64,000 nt of DNA from an uncultured Pelagibacteraceae bacterium (GCA_902578935.1 CACHEU010000001.1:186001-250000); one strand, 5' to 3'; counted from the stretch's first letter, positions 36,182 through 45,359 are shown. The notes: generated by a model not told the origin, from the sequence alone. Program-made: numbers and translations.

Positions 36182-36886
36182 ATGGATCAATCATCTATAA
36201 GCAAACTTCCAAAGGGTTGGAAAAGTGTACCTAGCGATCTTGGTTCGGATCAAACCGCTTTTAAAGGCGTTCAATGGGGAAAAGCCATGATGTGGATTTT
36301 TCTATTAAGTGACACGTTTATTTTTAGTTGCTTTTTAATTTCTTACATGAAGGGCAGAGCATCTACAGTTGTGGAATGGCCAAATCCAAGCGAAGTATTT
36401 GCACTGGATTTTATGGGTGTTCCCGTACCCCTATTGCTAATAGCTATTATGACCTTTGTTTTAATTACTAGTAGCGGAACCATGGCGCTAGCAGTTAAGT
36501 ATGGGTATGAAAAAAATAGGAAAATGTGCGGATGGTTTATTTTGTTCACTGCACTGGGAGGCCTTACATTTGTTGGAATGCAAGCTTTTGAATGGTCTAA
36601 ACTTATTCACGAAGGTGTCAGACCTTGGGAAAATCCTTTCGGAGCTGGACAGTTCGGTTCTTACTTCTTTATGATAACCGGTTTTCACGGAACTCACGTC
36701 TCTATAGGTGTAATTTTTCTATTTATCTTTGCAAGAAAAGTCTTCAGAGGAGATTTTGATACTGGCAAACGTGGTTATTTTACTACAATGAAATCAGACT
36801 ATGTTGCTATAGAAATATTAGGCCTTTACTGGCACTTTGTGGATTTAGTTTGGGTTTTTATTTTTGCTTTCTTCTATCTTTGGTAA
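36182..36886 (+). CDS. coxC: Cytochrome c oxidase subunit III (second copy)
   Basis: A 234-residue subunit III homologue with about five to six membrane helices. It contains MWIFLLSDTFIFSCFL near the N-terminus, the FEWSKL motif, and ITGFHGTHVSIGV plus LYWHFVDLVWVFIF at the end, which are family hallmarks. It differs clearly in sequence from the copy just upstream, so the pair is not a recent duplication. It is 8 nt before the subunit IV-like gene. Confidence 0.88.
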   Translation: MDQSSISKLPKGWKSVPSDLGSDQTAFKGVQWGKAMMWIFLLSDTFIFSCFLISYMKGRASTVVEWPNPSEVFALDFMGVPVPLLLIAIMTFVLITSSGTMALAVKYGYEKNRKMCGWFILFTALGGLTFVGMQAFEWSKLIHEGVRPWENPFGAGQFGSYFFMITGFHGTHVSIGVIFLFIFARKVFRGDFDTGKRGYFTTMKSDYVAIEILGLYWHFVDLVWVFIFAFFYLW

Positions 36887-36894
36887 GGTAAACT

Positions 36895-37239
36895 ATGACT
36901 GACAATACAGAAATAAATAAAGAAAAAAAAACAACAACACATAAAATTGGAATTTATCTTTGGATTTGGGGATTGTTATTTGTTTTAAGTTTTTTTTCTT
37001 ACATGGTTGACTGGTATCAATTTCAAGGTCTATTAAGATGGACTTTAATTTTATTTTTTATGTTTTTAAAAGCAGGACTTATCATGGCTTTCTTTATGCA
37101 TCTTTTTTGGGAACGTTATACTCTCGTAAACGTTTTACTATGGCCTATGACAGCAATAGCATGTTTCGTAGGGCTAATGGTTGCTGAAGGAAAGTATACC
37201 GTTTTTACAAGATTTATTTATTTTGTTCTAGGAGAATAA
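36895..37239 (+). CDS. Cytochrome c oxidase subunit IV family protein
   Basis: A small membrane subunit of 114 residues with three hydrophobic helices (about 20-40, 48-75 and 82-100). The segment FLKAGLIMAFFMHLFWER matches the prokaryotic subunit IV family (FxKxxLVxxFFMHL). It lies between subunit III and ctaB and overlaps ctaB by 1 nt (TAATG). Confidence 0.82.
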   Translation: MTDNTEINKEKKTTTHKIGIYLWIWGLLFVLSFFSYMVDWYQFQGLLRWTLILFFMFLKAGLIMAFFMHLFWERYTLVNVLLWPMTAIACFVGLMVAEGKYTVFTRFIYFVLGE

Positions 37240-38186
37240 TGAACAAATGGACAATGGATGTTAATTTTAGACACGACCGTTTAAAGAAAAATCATCCATC
37301 ATTAAAATTAGACAATATTGAATATCTAAAAGCTTTATACGATTTAATGAAGCCGAGAGTGATGTCGTTAGCTATTTTTACATGTGTAGTAGGCTTCCTG
37401 ATTGCTCCTTTTAAAAATGTAGATTATTTGAATGCAATTTTTTCTATCATGGCAGTTGCCCTTGGTTCTGGAGCCGCAGGGGCTTTGAACTGCTGGTACG
37501 AGGCAGATGTGGACTCTGTAATGTCAAGAACCTGTTTAAGACCAATTCCAACAGGCAAGTTAACCAGAAAACAAGCACTTATTTTTGGAACGATATCATC
37601 TTTTGTTTCAGTAGGAGCTTTATATTTATTTTCAAATCTTATGGCGGCTTCTTTATTAGCGCTAACCATTCTATTTTATGTTTTTGTTTACACGATATGG
37701 CTTAAGAGAAAAACTCCCCAAAATATTGTAATTGGTGGTGCAGCAGGAGCACTACCTCCAGTGATTGGATGGTCAATAGCAACAGGAGGAGTCTCTATAG
37801 AACCAATTGTTTTATTTCTTCTTATTTTTGTTTGGACACCATCTCACTTCTGGGCTCTAAGTTTATTCAAATCTGACGATTACAAAAAAGCTAATATTCC
37901 TATGTTGCCAGTGACATCCGGAATTGAAACCACAAAAAAAAACATACTAATCTATTCTATACTTTTGTTTCCCGTAGCTTTAGCTCCATTTTATTTAAAA
38001 TTTTTAGGTTTGATTTACTTATCACTCTCTCTTCCATTGAGCGCATATTATATTTTTATTTGTTTCAAACTTTTCAAAGCAAAGGATACAAAATCAGAAA
38101 AAATTATTGCTAAACAAATATTTGCTTTTTCAATTCTTTATCTGTTTGCAATTTTTATATCGATTTTAGTGGATAAATTTGCTTAA
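37239..38186 (+). CDS. ctaB: Haem O synthase (protohaem IX farnesyltransferase)
   Basis: UbiA-superfamily enzyme that farnesylates haem B to haem O on the way to haem A. It is 315 residues. Its signature regions are YDLMKPRVMSLAIFTCVVGF, NCWYEADVDSVMSRT and RPIPTGKL, followed by about seven membrane helices. It is coupled to the genes on both sides. Haem A synthase (ctaA) is not in the window. Confidence 0.94.
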   Translation: MNKWTMDVNFRHDRLKKNHPSLKLDNIEYLKALYDLMKPRVMSLAIFTCVVGFLIAPFKNVDYLNAIFSIMAVALGSGAAGALNCWYEADVDSVMSRTCLRPIPTGKLTRKQALIFGTISSFVSVGALYLFSNLMAASLLALTILFYVFVYTIWLKRKTPQNIVIGGAAGALPPVIGWSIATGGVSIEPIVLFLLIFVWTPSHFWALSLFKSDDYKKANIPMLPVTSGIETTKKNILIYSILLFPVALAPFYLKFLGLIYLSLSLPLSAYYIFICFKLFKAKDTKSEKIIAKQIFAFSILYLFAIFISILVDKFA

Positions 38187-38625
38187 AAAAAAATATCCAA
38201 ATAAACTAATTTTAGTTCTTTCACTTTTTTTAATTATAACTTTTTTTGTTTCAATTTTTCTTTACAAAGAAAACGACGGGAGTGTTCAGCCTATCAAAGC
38301 AAAATTGATTACAAGTGTTCACAAAGATCTTCCATTTGAGTTTGAAACAGAAGAAGAAAACATATCTATAATACCAGGTGAGGTAAAAACAATAAATTAC
38401 ACAGTAAAAAATTTGAGCGATAAAAACATGAATGGACTTGCTACTTTTCAAGTTTATCCAAGCGAACTAAAAGATTTTATTACTAAAATGAACTGCTTTT
38501 GCTACGAAGAACAGACTTTGAAGGGAGGAGAAGAAGAAAGATATTCTCTGGTTTTGTTAGTTGACCCTAAAGTGACAAAGAATATAAAAGAGGCTATAAT
38601 CCAATTTGTTTTTTTTAAGAAATGA
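38179..38625 (+). CDS. ctaG: Cytochrome c oxidase assembly protein CtaG/Cox11
   Basis: Periplasmic copper chaperone for the CuB site. It is 148 residues with one N-terminal membrane helix (about 10-28) and a soluble beta domain. The copper-binding CFCYEEQTL (Cys-Phe-Cys) and the LVDP segment are clear. At 148 residues it is shorter than usual. It starts with TTG overlapping the ctaB stop by 8 nt, and no better start is visible. Confidence 0.88.
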   Translation: MLKKKYPNKLILVLSLFLIITFFVSIFLYKENDGSVQPIKAKLITSVHKDLPFEFETEEENISIIPGEVKTINYTVKNLSDKNMNGLATFQVYPSELKDFITKMNCFCYEEQTLKGGEEERYSLVLLVDPKVTKNIKEAIIQFVFFKK

Positions 38626-38795
38626 CCATAGATACATTAAATTCTGAAACAATTAATTTATGCTCAGTCTGTATCTCAGATACATCGGGAGGGCAGATTG
38701 CTTTATTTGTTATTCTGCTTTCATTTGTACTACTAGGTTTATTAAATTTAACTTGGAAAAAATATTTCAAAAAAGGTCAAAAGTCGTCTAGCTAG
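38622..38795 (+). CDS. Small membrane protein, 57 residues (below the ORF-track cutoff)
   Basis: ATG 38622 overlaps the ctaG stop (ATGA); its TAG overlaps the GTG start of thrC by one base. The protein has an N-terminal polar part with a CSVC pair (Cys14, Cys17), one hydrophobic helix (about 27-44) and a Lys-rich tail. Coupling on both sides argues strongly that it is translated. I do not recognise a family; the position behind Cox11 suggests an oxidase-related role. Confidence 0.7.
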   Translation: MTIDTLNSETINLCSVCISDTSGGQIALFVILLSFVLLGLLNLTWKKYFKKGQKSSS

Positions 38796-40177
38796 TGGAA
38801 TACATAAGCACCAGAAATAAAAATTTAAATTTTAGTTTTAAAGATGTTTTTTTACATGGATTGGCTCCAGACGGAGGACTATTTATTCCAAAGAAAATTA
38901 AACAATATTCTGAGAATGAACTTAAAAATATAGCAAAATTAAATTATATAGATTTAACCAAAGAGATTTTATGCAAGTTTTGTGGAAAAGATTTAGAAGA
39001 GAAAGAATTAGAAAATATAATTAAAAGGTCCTATTCAAATTTTTCAACAAAAGATGTTGTTAATTTAAAAAAGATAGGAAAAATTTCTCTCGTAGAACTT
39101 TTTCATGGCCCAACTTTGGCCTTTAAGGATATTGCCATGCAACCAATTGGCAACATTTATGAAAAATTTATCAAGGTAGATAATAAAAAAATTAATATTA
39201 TTGTTGCTACATCCGGCGATACAGGATCGGCTGCAATTGCAGGTTTGAATGGAAAATCCAATATTAACGTCTTTGTATTACATCCGGAAAACAAAATTTC
39301 AAACGTTCAGAGAAGATTGATGACTACAGTTGATTCTAAAAACATTTTTAACATTGCTGTGAAAGGAAATTTTGACGATTGTCAAAGGTTGGTCAAAGAT
39401 ATGTTTGCAGATAAAAATTTTAAAGAAAAAATAAATATGTCTGGTGTTAACTCTATTAACTGGGCAAGGATAGCTTTTCAGATTGTTTATTATTTTTTTG
39501 TTGGTTTGAAATTTTTAAACAAACCTATAAGTTTTTCTGTTCCCACAGGTAATTTTGGTGATGTCTATGCTGGATATATTGCGAAAAAAATGGGCTTACC
39601 AATTAAAAAACTTATAGTTGCAACCAATGAAAACGATATCTTAAGCAGGGTTATAAACTCAGGAAAATACAAACCTTCAACAACAAAACCATCTATATCT
39701 CCAAGTATGGATATACAGGTAGCGAGTAATTTTGAAAGACTTCTATATGATGTCGTTGGCAAAGATGATCTGAAGGTAAAATCATTAATGGAAAAACTAA
39801 AAAATGAAGGAGGCTATTCTTTGAGCGAGAAAGAAATAAGCCATATAAAAAGTGATTTTTCAGCATCAACTATTTCAGATAGATCGACCAAGGAAACTTT
39901 GAAGAGAGTTTATAAAGAAAACCAGGTGTTAATTGATCCACATACAGCAACAGCATTTAAATCAGCAGAAATTCACTCAACGGGTGAGGAAATGTTGGTT
40001 TTGGGCACAGCACATCCTTGTAAATTTCCTGAGTCAGTCAAAGAGGCAACTGGAGTCGAACCAAAAATTCCAGAAAGCATAAAAAATATTTTAAACAAGA
40101 AAGAAAGCTATGCTACGCTTGATAACAATATAGATGTTGTTAAAAATCATATTTTGGAAAGAATAAATGAAAGTTAA
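38795..40177 (+). CDS. thrC: Threonine synthase
   Basis: PLP enzyme that turns O-phosphohomoserine into threonine. It is 460 residues. The PLP lysine is in LFHGPTLAFKDIAMQ (about 101-115), with ATSGDTGSAAIAG (about 137-149) binding the phosphate. It has a GTG start that overlaps the small membrane gene by one base. Its 3' end overlaps the peroxiredoxin start by 11 nt. Homoserine kinase (thrB) lies about 1.3 kb further on, on the other strand. Confidence 0.95.
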   Translation: MEYISTRNKNLNFSFKDVFLHGLAPDGGLFIPKKIKQYSENELKNIAKLNYIDLTKEILCKFCGKDLEEKELENIIKRSYSNFSTKDVVNLKKIGKISLVELFHGPTLAFKDIAMQPIGNIYEKFIKVDNKKINIIVATSGDTGSAAIAGLNGKSNINVFVLHPENKISNVQRRLMTTVDSKNIFNIAVKGNFDDCQRLVKDMFADKNFKEKINMSGVNSINWARIAFQIVYYFFVGLKFLNKPISFSVPTGNFGDVYAGYIAKKMGLPIKKLIVATNENDILSRVINSGKYKPSTTKPSISPSMDIQVASNFERLLYDVVGKDDLKVKSLMEKLKNEGGYSLSEKEISHIKSDFSASTISDRSTKETLKRVYKENQVLIDPHTATAFKSAEIHSTGEEMLVLGTAHPCKFPESVKEATGVEPKIPESIKNILNKKESYATLDNNIDVVKNHILERINES

Positions 40178-40655
40178 AATTGGCGACGATCTTCCTTCCG
40201 CTCAAGTTTTTTTTCTGGACAACAGTAATTTAGTTCAAAAAAAAGACATAAGAGATTTTACTGTTGGTGGAAAAATAATTATTTTTGGATTACCAGGAGC
40301 TTTCACTTCTGTTTGTTCGGTAAAGCATTTGCCAGGATTTATAAAATCATACGAGGATGCTCTCAAGAAAGGCGTACAAAACATTTTTTGTCTATCTGTA
40401 AATGATCCATTCGTTATGAAAGCGTGGGGAGATCAAAATAATGTAGGCACTAAAATAAAAATGTTAGGGGATCCTTTTTGTGAATTTACAAAGCTTATGG
40501 GTCTGGAAACTGACAAATCAGAAAAAGGTTTAGGAATTAGATCGTCTCGATACACCATGCTTGTGGATGAAGGAAAAATTAAAAAAATAAGTGTGGAAAA
40601 AGATACTGGTCATTGCGAAATCTCAGCTGCAGAAAATTTTTTAAAAGAAATCTAA
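40167..40655 (+). CDS. Peroxiredoxin (Prx5 / hybrid-Prx type)
   Basis: Thiol peroxidase of 162 residues. The peroxidatic cysteine is in LPGAFTSVCSVKHLPGF (Cys at about 49), the Prx5 signature, and SVNDPFVMKAWG follows near 78. There is no fused glutaredoxin domain. The reductant and resolving cysteine are not clear. It overlaps thrC by 11 nt and ends next to the convergent rhodanese gene. Confidence 0.9.
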   Translation: MKVKIGDDLPSAQVFFLDNSNLVQKKDIRDFTVGGKIIIFGLPGAFTSVCSVKHLPGFIKSYEDALKKGVQNIFCLSVNDPFVMKAWGDQNNVGTKIKMLGDPFCEFTKLMGLETDKSEKGLGIRSSRYTMLVDEGKIKKISVEKDTGHCEISAAENFLKEI

Positions 40656-41036
40656 CTATTTGATTGGCAGTTTATTGTTTTTCCAGCCAATCTTTTCTGC
40701 TTCGTTTCCTCTAAAGCCGTCTGAAACATTTGCACAATTATAACCCTCTTTAGTTAATAACTCAGCTGCTCTTTGAGATCTATTACCTGATCCACATAAG
40801 ATTAAGATCTGACAATCTTTTCCTATATTTAAATTTTTAAATTCTTTTACAAAATTTTCATTGATAACTCTTCCCTGAAACTGGGAAGATAAAAAATAAG
40901 TTTTTAACCCAATTTTATCACCATCAGGTTTGCCAATTTCATCCCACTCTTCTTTCGTTCTTACATCAAGCAAAACACTTTTTGGATTATTTTTTATATA
41001 ATCTTTTATTTCTTTGGTCGGTATTTGTTTAATCAT
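40656..41036 (-). CDS. Single-domain rhodanese-like protein
   Basis: A 126-residue rhodanese domain with active-site loop CGSGNRS (Cys about 86). LLDVRTKEEWDEIGKPDG near the N-terminus is the CH2A-like motif. It probably moves sulfane sulfur or acts on thiols; the substrate is unknown. It is the last gene of the long minus-strand run and overlaps rnhA by 4 nt. Confidence 0.87.
   Translation of the reverse strand: MIKQIPTKEIKDYIKNNPKSVLLDVRTKEEWDEIGKPDGDKIGLKTYFLSSQFQGRVINENFVKEFKNLNIGKDCQILILCGSGNRSQRAAELLTKEGYNCANVSDGFRGNEAEKIGWKNNKLPIK
40662..40696. terminator. Candidate terminator at the peroxiredoxin/rhodanese junction
   Basis: GATTGGC (40662-40668) pairs perfectly with GCCAATC (40686-40692) across a 17-nt loop, followed by TTTT. 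It lies 6 nt after the peroxiredoxin stop but inside the 3' end of the convergent rhodanese coding sequence. The long loop and short T-tract make it a moderate candidate. Confidence 0.4.
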
Positions 41037-41464
41037 TTATTTTTTATAGCTCCTTGGGCAAGTTCGTCAACAAGATTATTATATTTGTCCTGGGCATGGC
41101 TTTTTACCCAAATCCACTTTATAGAATGCTTAGAAGATAAGTTTTTTAATTTTTTCCACAACTCTTTATTTTTTACAGATTTTTTTGACGCAGTTTTCCA
41201 TCCATTTTTTTCCCACCGCTTAATCCAAATTGTGATCCCATCTCTTACATAAGTAGAGTCGGTAAAAATTGAAATTTCTGATTTTTTTTTAAATTTTTGA
41301 ATTGCTTTAATGGGAGCTAAAAGTTCCATTTGGTTATTGGTTGTATTTTTTTCACTTCCAAAAAACATTTCTTTTATTTCATTATTTACCAGAATTATAG
41401 CCGCCCAACCACCAGGACCAGGATTACCCGAACATGCGCCATCCGTATATATTTTGTATTTCAT
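41033..41464 (-). CDS. rnhA: Ribonuclease HI
   Basis: Degrades RNA in RNA-DNA hybrids. Starting at ATG 41464 gives 143 residues beginning MKYKIYTDGACSGNPGPGGW; the track's extra 16 residues would run into thrB and are not family-like. Catalytic acidic residues are in YTDGACSGNPG (Asp), NQMELLAPI (Glu) and FTDSTYV (Asp). thrB ends 1 nt upstream. The ispH-thrB-rnhA order is common in alphaproteobacteria. Confidence 0.94.
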   Translation of the reverse strand: MKYKIYTDGACSGNPGPGGWAAIILVNNEIKEMFFGSEKNTTNNQMELLAPIKAIQKFKKKSEISIFTDSTYVRDGITIWIKRWEKNGWKTASKKSVKNKELWKKLKNLSSKHSIKWIWVKSHAQDKYNNLVDELAQGAIKNK

Positions 41465-41465
41465 T

Positions 41466-42434
41466 TTAAATAAGATAATCCTCAAAACCTTTTGCGTTCT
41501 TGTGAAACTCAAGTCGTTTTAAATATTCAATGGGATCCTTAATTTTTACGACTGCACCATCTACAATATTGATATAGTCAAACACTCTAGTTAAAAGGAA
41601 TCTTAAAGCAGCACCTTGAGAAAGAACTTTGATAGATTTTCTCTCTTCATCAGAGATTTTTCTAAATTCATTGTAGCCTTCTATAAATTTTTTGGCTTTA
41701 GTTACGTTAAAACTTAAGTTTTGTTTGACTCCATCAAAACATAAAGCATTAAAACATATCGCGATTTCAAAAGCATAAAAATCATTGCACGAAAAATAGA
41801 AGTCAATAAAACCAGAAAATTTATTATTTTTAAAAAAAATATTATCGTTAAAAAGGTCTGCATGAATAATTCCAGCAGGAAGATTATTTGGCCAATTTTT
41901 TTCTACATCAGTCAAATTTGCTTCTATTAACCTAGGAAGATCGGGATGAACTTTGTTGCACTCATTTTTCACCTGATCAAAAATTTTTCTCCATGATTTT
42001 ACGGACAAATCATTTTGTCTTTTAAAATGAAAATTTTTTGTAATCTCATGCAGTCTTGCAGATTCTCTGCCCACTATTTTACAATCTGACGGAGACAGAT
42101 TTTTTTTTGCTTTACCTTCTAAAAAGCTTGCAATCATAAATTTTTTATTCTGCAAATCAGATATATATAAGTTATTTTTGTTTGATATCGGTTTTGGGCA
42201 AACAAAACTCTTGTTGTTCAATCCCAACATCAATTCAGAAAAAAAAGGAAGATCATGTTTGTTAACTCTTTTTTCATAAATTGTTAAAATATACTTTCCC
42301 TTATCAGTTTCTATTGAATAGTTTGTGTTTTCAATTCCCTCTTTAATACCTTCAAATTTTTTTAAATTACCCAGACTGTAATTTGAGAGAATAGAGTTAA
42401 TTTTTTCTTTATCTAATTTTGTATAGATGGCCAT
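41466..42434 (-). CDS. thrB: Homoserine kinase (ThrB1 / aminoglycoside phosphotransferase fold)
   Basis: Phosphorylates homoserine for ThrC. It is 322 residues of the APH-like fold rather than the GHMP type, with GIENTNYSIET (about 29-39), the catalytic loop GIIHADLFNDNIFF and SGFIDFYF. It starts on the base before the ispH 3' end (no gap). Choline kinase-like proteins share the fold, but the ispH/rnhA context and thrC nearby support ThrB. Confidence 0.9.
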   Translation of the reverse strand: MAIYTKLDKEKINSILSNYSLGNLKKFEGIKEGIENTNYSIETDKGKYILTIYEKRVNKHDLPFFSELMLGLNNKSFVCPKPISNKNNLYISDLQNKKFMIASFLEGKAKKNLSPSDCKIVGRESARLHEITKNFHFKRQNDLSVKSWRKIFDQVKNECNKVHPDLPRLIEANLTDVEKNWPNNLPAGIIHADLFNDNIFFKNNKFSGFIDFYFSCNDFYAFEIAICFNALCFDGVKQNLSFNVTKAKKFIEGYNEFRKISDEERKSIKVLSQGAALRFLLTRVFDYINIVDGAVVKIKDPIEYLKRLEFHKNAKGFEDYLI

Positions 42435-43370
42435 TTAGTTTAATTCTTTTGGTAATTTAAAAACTACTTTTTCATTTGCTGTTATAACTTCCTCAATAGA
42501 AACTTGCATATCTTTTTTTATTTCTGAAATAAAATTTTTAACCAACTCTTCCGGAGCAGAAGCGCCAGAAGATAAGCCAATAGTTTTGCAGTTTTTTATT
42601 TTTTCCATAGGAGTTTTTTTTCCATCAAAAATTAGTTCAGAATTTTTACACCCTGATTTCTTCGCAACCTCCACCAACCTTGCGGAATTCGAGGAATTTT
42701 TGCTTCCTATTATAAAAAACATTTCACAGTTAGCTGCAATTTTTTTTACTGCAGCCTGCCTATTTGTTGTTGCGTAACAAATATCTTCTTTAATTGGACC
42801 TTTTATATCTGGAAATTTTAGTTTTAAAGCATCAATAATTTCCTTTGTGTCGTCAACCGACAAGGTTGTTTGAGTTACATAAGCCAATGGTTTTGTAAAA
42901 TTTAAATTTTTAATCTCGTCGACAGTTTCTATAAGTTTGATGGATCCATTAGGCAGTTGCCCCATAGTACCAACAACTTCAGGATGATTTCTGTGTCCTA
43001 TTAAAACAATATCAAAACCTTTTTTATATAATTGTTCAGTTTCACGATGTACTTTGGAAACTAAAGGACAAGTAGCGTCAACATAAAAAATTTTCTTAAG
43101 CTTTGCTTCTTCGGGAACCTTTTTAGGAACACCATGGGCTGAAAATATAACAGGTCTTGACGAGTCTGAAATTTCTGAAATTTCTTCTACAAAAATAGCT
43201 CCTAATTTTTTTAACGATTCAACAACATTTTTATTGTGAACTATTTCATGCCTTACATACACCGGCGAACCATATTTATCTAAAGTTTTTTTAACTATTT
43301 CTATAGCCCTATCAACTCCAGCACAAAATCCTCTTGGTGATGCTAAAAAAATTTTAAGTTTATTTTTCAT
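42435..43370 (-). CDS. ispH: 4-hydroxy-3-methylbut-2-enyl diphosphate reductase
   Basis: Last enzyme of the MEP pathway, making IPP and DMAPP; an Fe-S protein of 311 residues. The three cluster cysteines are in PRGFCAGVDRAI, DATCPLVSKVH and the C-terminal CKTIGLSSGASAPE. It lies directly after blh (11-nt overlap), so isoprenoid precursor supply and retinal synthesis are on one strand run. Confidence 0.96.
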   Translation of the reverse strand: MKNKLKIFLASPRGFCAGVDRAIEIVKKTLDKYGSPVYVRHEIVHNKNVVESLKKLGAIFVEEISEISDSSRPVIFSAHGVPKKVPEEAKLKKIFYVDATCPLVSKVHRETEQLYKKGFDIVLIGHRNHPEVVGTMGQLPNGSIKLIETVDEIKNLNFTKPLAYVTQTTLSVDDTKEIIDALKLKFPDIKGPIKEDICYATTNRQAAVKKIAANCEMFFIIGSKNSSNSARLVEVAKKSGCKNSELIFDGKKTPMEKIKNCKTIGLSSGASAPEELVKNFISEIKKDMQVSIEEVITANEKVVFKLPKELN

Positions 43371-44295
43371 TTTTTTCTATTAGGTATTCAAGCAATATAT
43401 GCGGAAATGTTAATGACGCCAAACCAATAAATATTACTTGGATAATTACATCATTTAAACCATACAAATTTGAAAGATAAATCACCGACAACAAATATAG
43501 CAAAGCTGTCAAAATTGTTAACGGTAATGCTTTCTTAATAAACATTTTAACTCCATTTAAAAAACTGTTTTCATCCAATTCATAGGATATTGATATTATG
43601 TGTCTGATAGAATGTAGGAAACAAAAATAAATTGTAAAAGCAATTAAAGGAGAAAAAACAAAATTTAAAATAAGAATAGAAAGTATATCTAGAAGTAAAA
43701 TTTCAAAATCTTTAAATCTGTTTTTAAAAATAAAATACAAATATCCGAAAGTGCCCAAGCCTAGACAAATATTAATTATCCAATGTTGATCTTTAATAAA
43801 AAATAAAACTTCATCGTTTATTAACAAAACTTCAAAAATTTTTAAAGTTTCATCAATATAAAAAAATAGTGGTGCAAATATTATCAAAGAGCCTTTTATT
43901 AAATAAAAAAACTGATCAAAATTAGAATTTCCTATATTCAAGAAAGAAGTGTCCTCCCTGCCAAAATGATAAGAAGCAATAAGTAAAAAAACTAATAAAG
44001 TTAGCGATGCAAAGAAAAACCAAAATATGATTACCGCAAGTGAGATTAGTACATAAATTAAATAAAATATTATTTTATTATTTGTTTTGTAAATTTTCAA
44101 AATTTTATTTGCCTTATAGTTATCCATTGCCCCATGGGATATTCCTACTGATAAAATCAAAAATAAACAAACGAATGGAATTATTAATTCATTTGAAAAT
44201 TCTACATTACCTCCAATTATTAATGCAATTGCTGACAATGCAATTGTCAAAACAGAGAAATAAAACGTATGTTTGCCGTAAATTTTTTTAATCAT
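43360..44295 (-). CDS. blh: Beta-carotene 15,15'-dioxygenase (Brp/Blh family)
   Basis: Membrane enzyme that cleaves beta-carotene to retinal for rhodopsins. It is 311 residues with about eight hydrophobic helices. The conserved histidine motifs are visible: SHGAMDNYK, SYHFGREDTSF, HSIRHI and PHILLEYL. It stands at the end of crtI-crtB-crtY-blh, the typical proteorhodopsin-associated set. No rhodopsin gene is in the window. Confidence 0.93.
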   Translation of the reverse strand: MIKKIYGKHTFYFSVLTIALSAIALIIGGNVEFSNELIIPFVCLFLILSVGISHGAMDNYKANKILKIYKTNNKIIFYLIYVLISLAVIIFWFFFASLTLLVFLLIASYHFGREDTSFLNIGNSNFDQFFYLIKGSLIIFAPLFFYIDETLKIFEVLLINDEVLFFIKDQHWIINICLGLGTFGYLYFIFKNRFKDFEILLLDILSILILNFVFSPLIAFTIYFCFLHSIRHIISISYELDENSFLNGVKMFIKKALPLTILTALLYLLSVIYLSNLYGLNDVIIQVIFIGLASLTFPHILLEYLIEKNEK

Positions 44296-44297
44296 TT

Positions 44298-45359
44298 TTA
44301 ATTGAAAATAGATCTAATAAATATCCATTTGGGCATTTTTGAAATTATCGATAAATCTTCTAAAACATTACTTTTATTTGATAAAAATTTAATAGCAGCA
44401 ACAGAAGAAGTTCCAAACATATTGAAAAATATATGGGGCATTTTTTCCGGATGTTTTTCCAAAACTCTCAAAAATATTTTATCCAAAAATTGATATTTTT
44501 TTCCTATTTCATATTTTTTTGTATTTTTAATATTTTCAATATTCATTCTTATGAATTTACTATGTTCCTGGATGTTAAGAAACGTATAACCGGTACTTAA
44601 TCTTGTCATGCCACCAGCTGTTCCAATATTTATCCTATTCTTTTCTTTTTCATTAATAGGATGAAAAAGGGGAATAGACCCTTCTTCTTTAAAATTTACT
44701 TTGTAATCTTTTAAACCTAGACGATTAATATGGTTTTTTATTTGAGATTCGTAATCTTTTAGAACCCCATCTTTTTTGGACAACCACGTGGTTTCAATCA
44801 TTGCTTTGTTTTTATTAAAAGGCAAAACGTAAAAGAAATGAACATTATTTCTTTGATCACAATCAAAATCCATCAAATCTACGGTACTATCATTAAAAAA
44901 TTCTTCACTAGTTTCAATTTCAATTCCGTGAAAATGTTGCCAAAGATTTGATTCAGCATTTTCTAATGAAGGCACGCTGTTAAAGATAAAAGCATTGTTT
45001 GTATTCAAATCTTTAATATTTTTAAAAAATTTAATATTTTTATTTTTTCCTAATCTTTCATTAATTTTATTGTAAAAAAGCCCACTATCAATACTTTCAT
45101 AAGGAAAACTATCGCATTTAATAACTTTAGAATCAGAAGATGTTTTTATAGAAAATTTTTTCCAACTTTTCTTAACACAGTCATCAAAGTTATGAGAACT
45201 AACATTCCAAAAAGACCAAGTTTTATCTCTCTTGTATTCTGTTCTTGGTTCAACAATTGCTAGTGTTTTTTTATTTAGTTTTTGATGGATATCTAATTCA
45301 TAGGCAAGTGATAACCCTGCACATCCACCACCAATAATTACATAATCAAATTCTTTCAT
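44298..45359 (-). CDS. crtY: Lycopene beta-cyclase (CrtY type)
   Basis: Cyclises lycopene to beta-carotene. It is 353 residues with the FAD-binding start DYVIIGGGCAGLSLAYEL and the PRTEYKRDKTWSFW motif near 38-51. The IGTAGGMTRLSTGYTF region near 247 is typical of the bacterial CrtY family. It overlaps crtB by 14 nt and is 2 nt from blh. Confidence 0.92.
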   Translation of the reverse strand: MKEFDYVIIGGGCAGLSLAYELDIHQKLNKKTLAIVEPRTEYKRDKTWSFWNVSSHNFDDCVKKSWKKFSIKTSSDSKVIKCDSFPYESIDSGLFYNKINERLGKNKNIKFFKNIKDLNTNNAFIFNSVPSLENAESNLWQHFHGIEIETSEEFFNDSTVDLMDFDCDQRNNVHFFYVLPFNKNKAMIETTWLSKKDGVLKDYESQIKNHINRLGLKDYKVNFKEEGSIPLFHPINEKEKNRINIGTAGGMTRLSTGYTFLNIQEHSKFIRMNIENIKNTKKYEIGKKYQFLDKIFLRVLEKHPEKMPHIFFNMFGTSSVAAIKFLSNKSNVLEDLSIISKMPKWIFIRSIFN

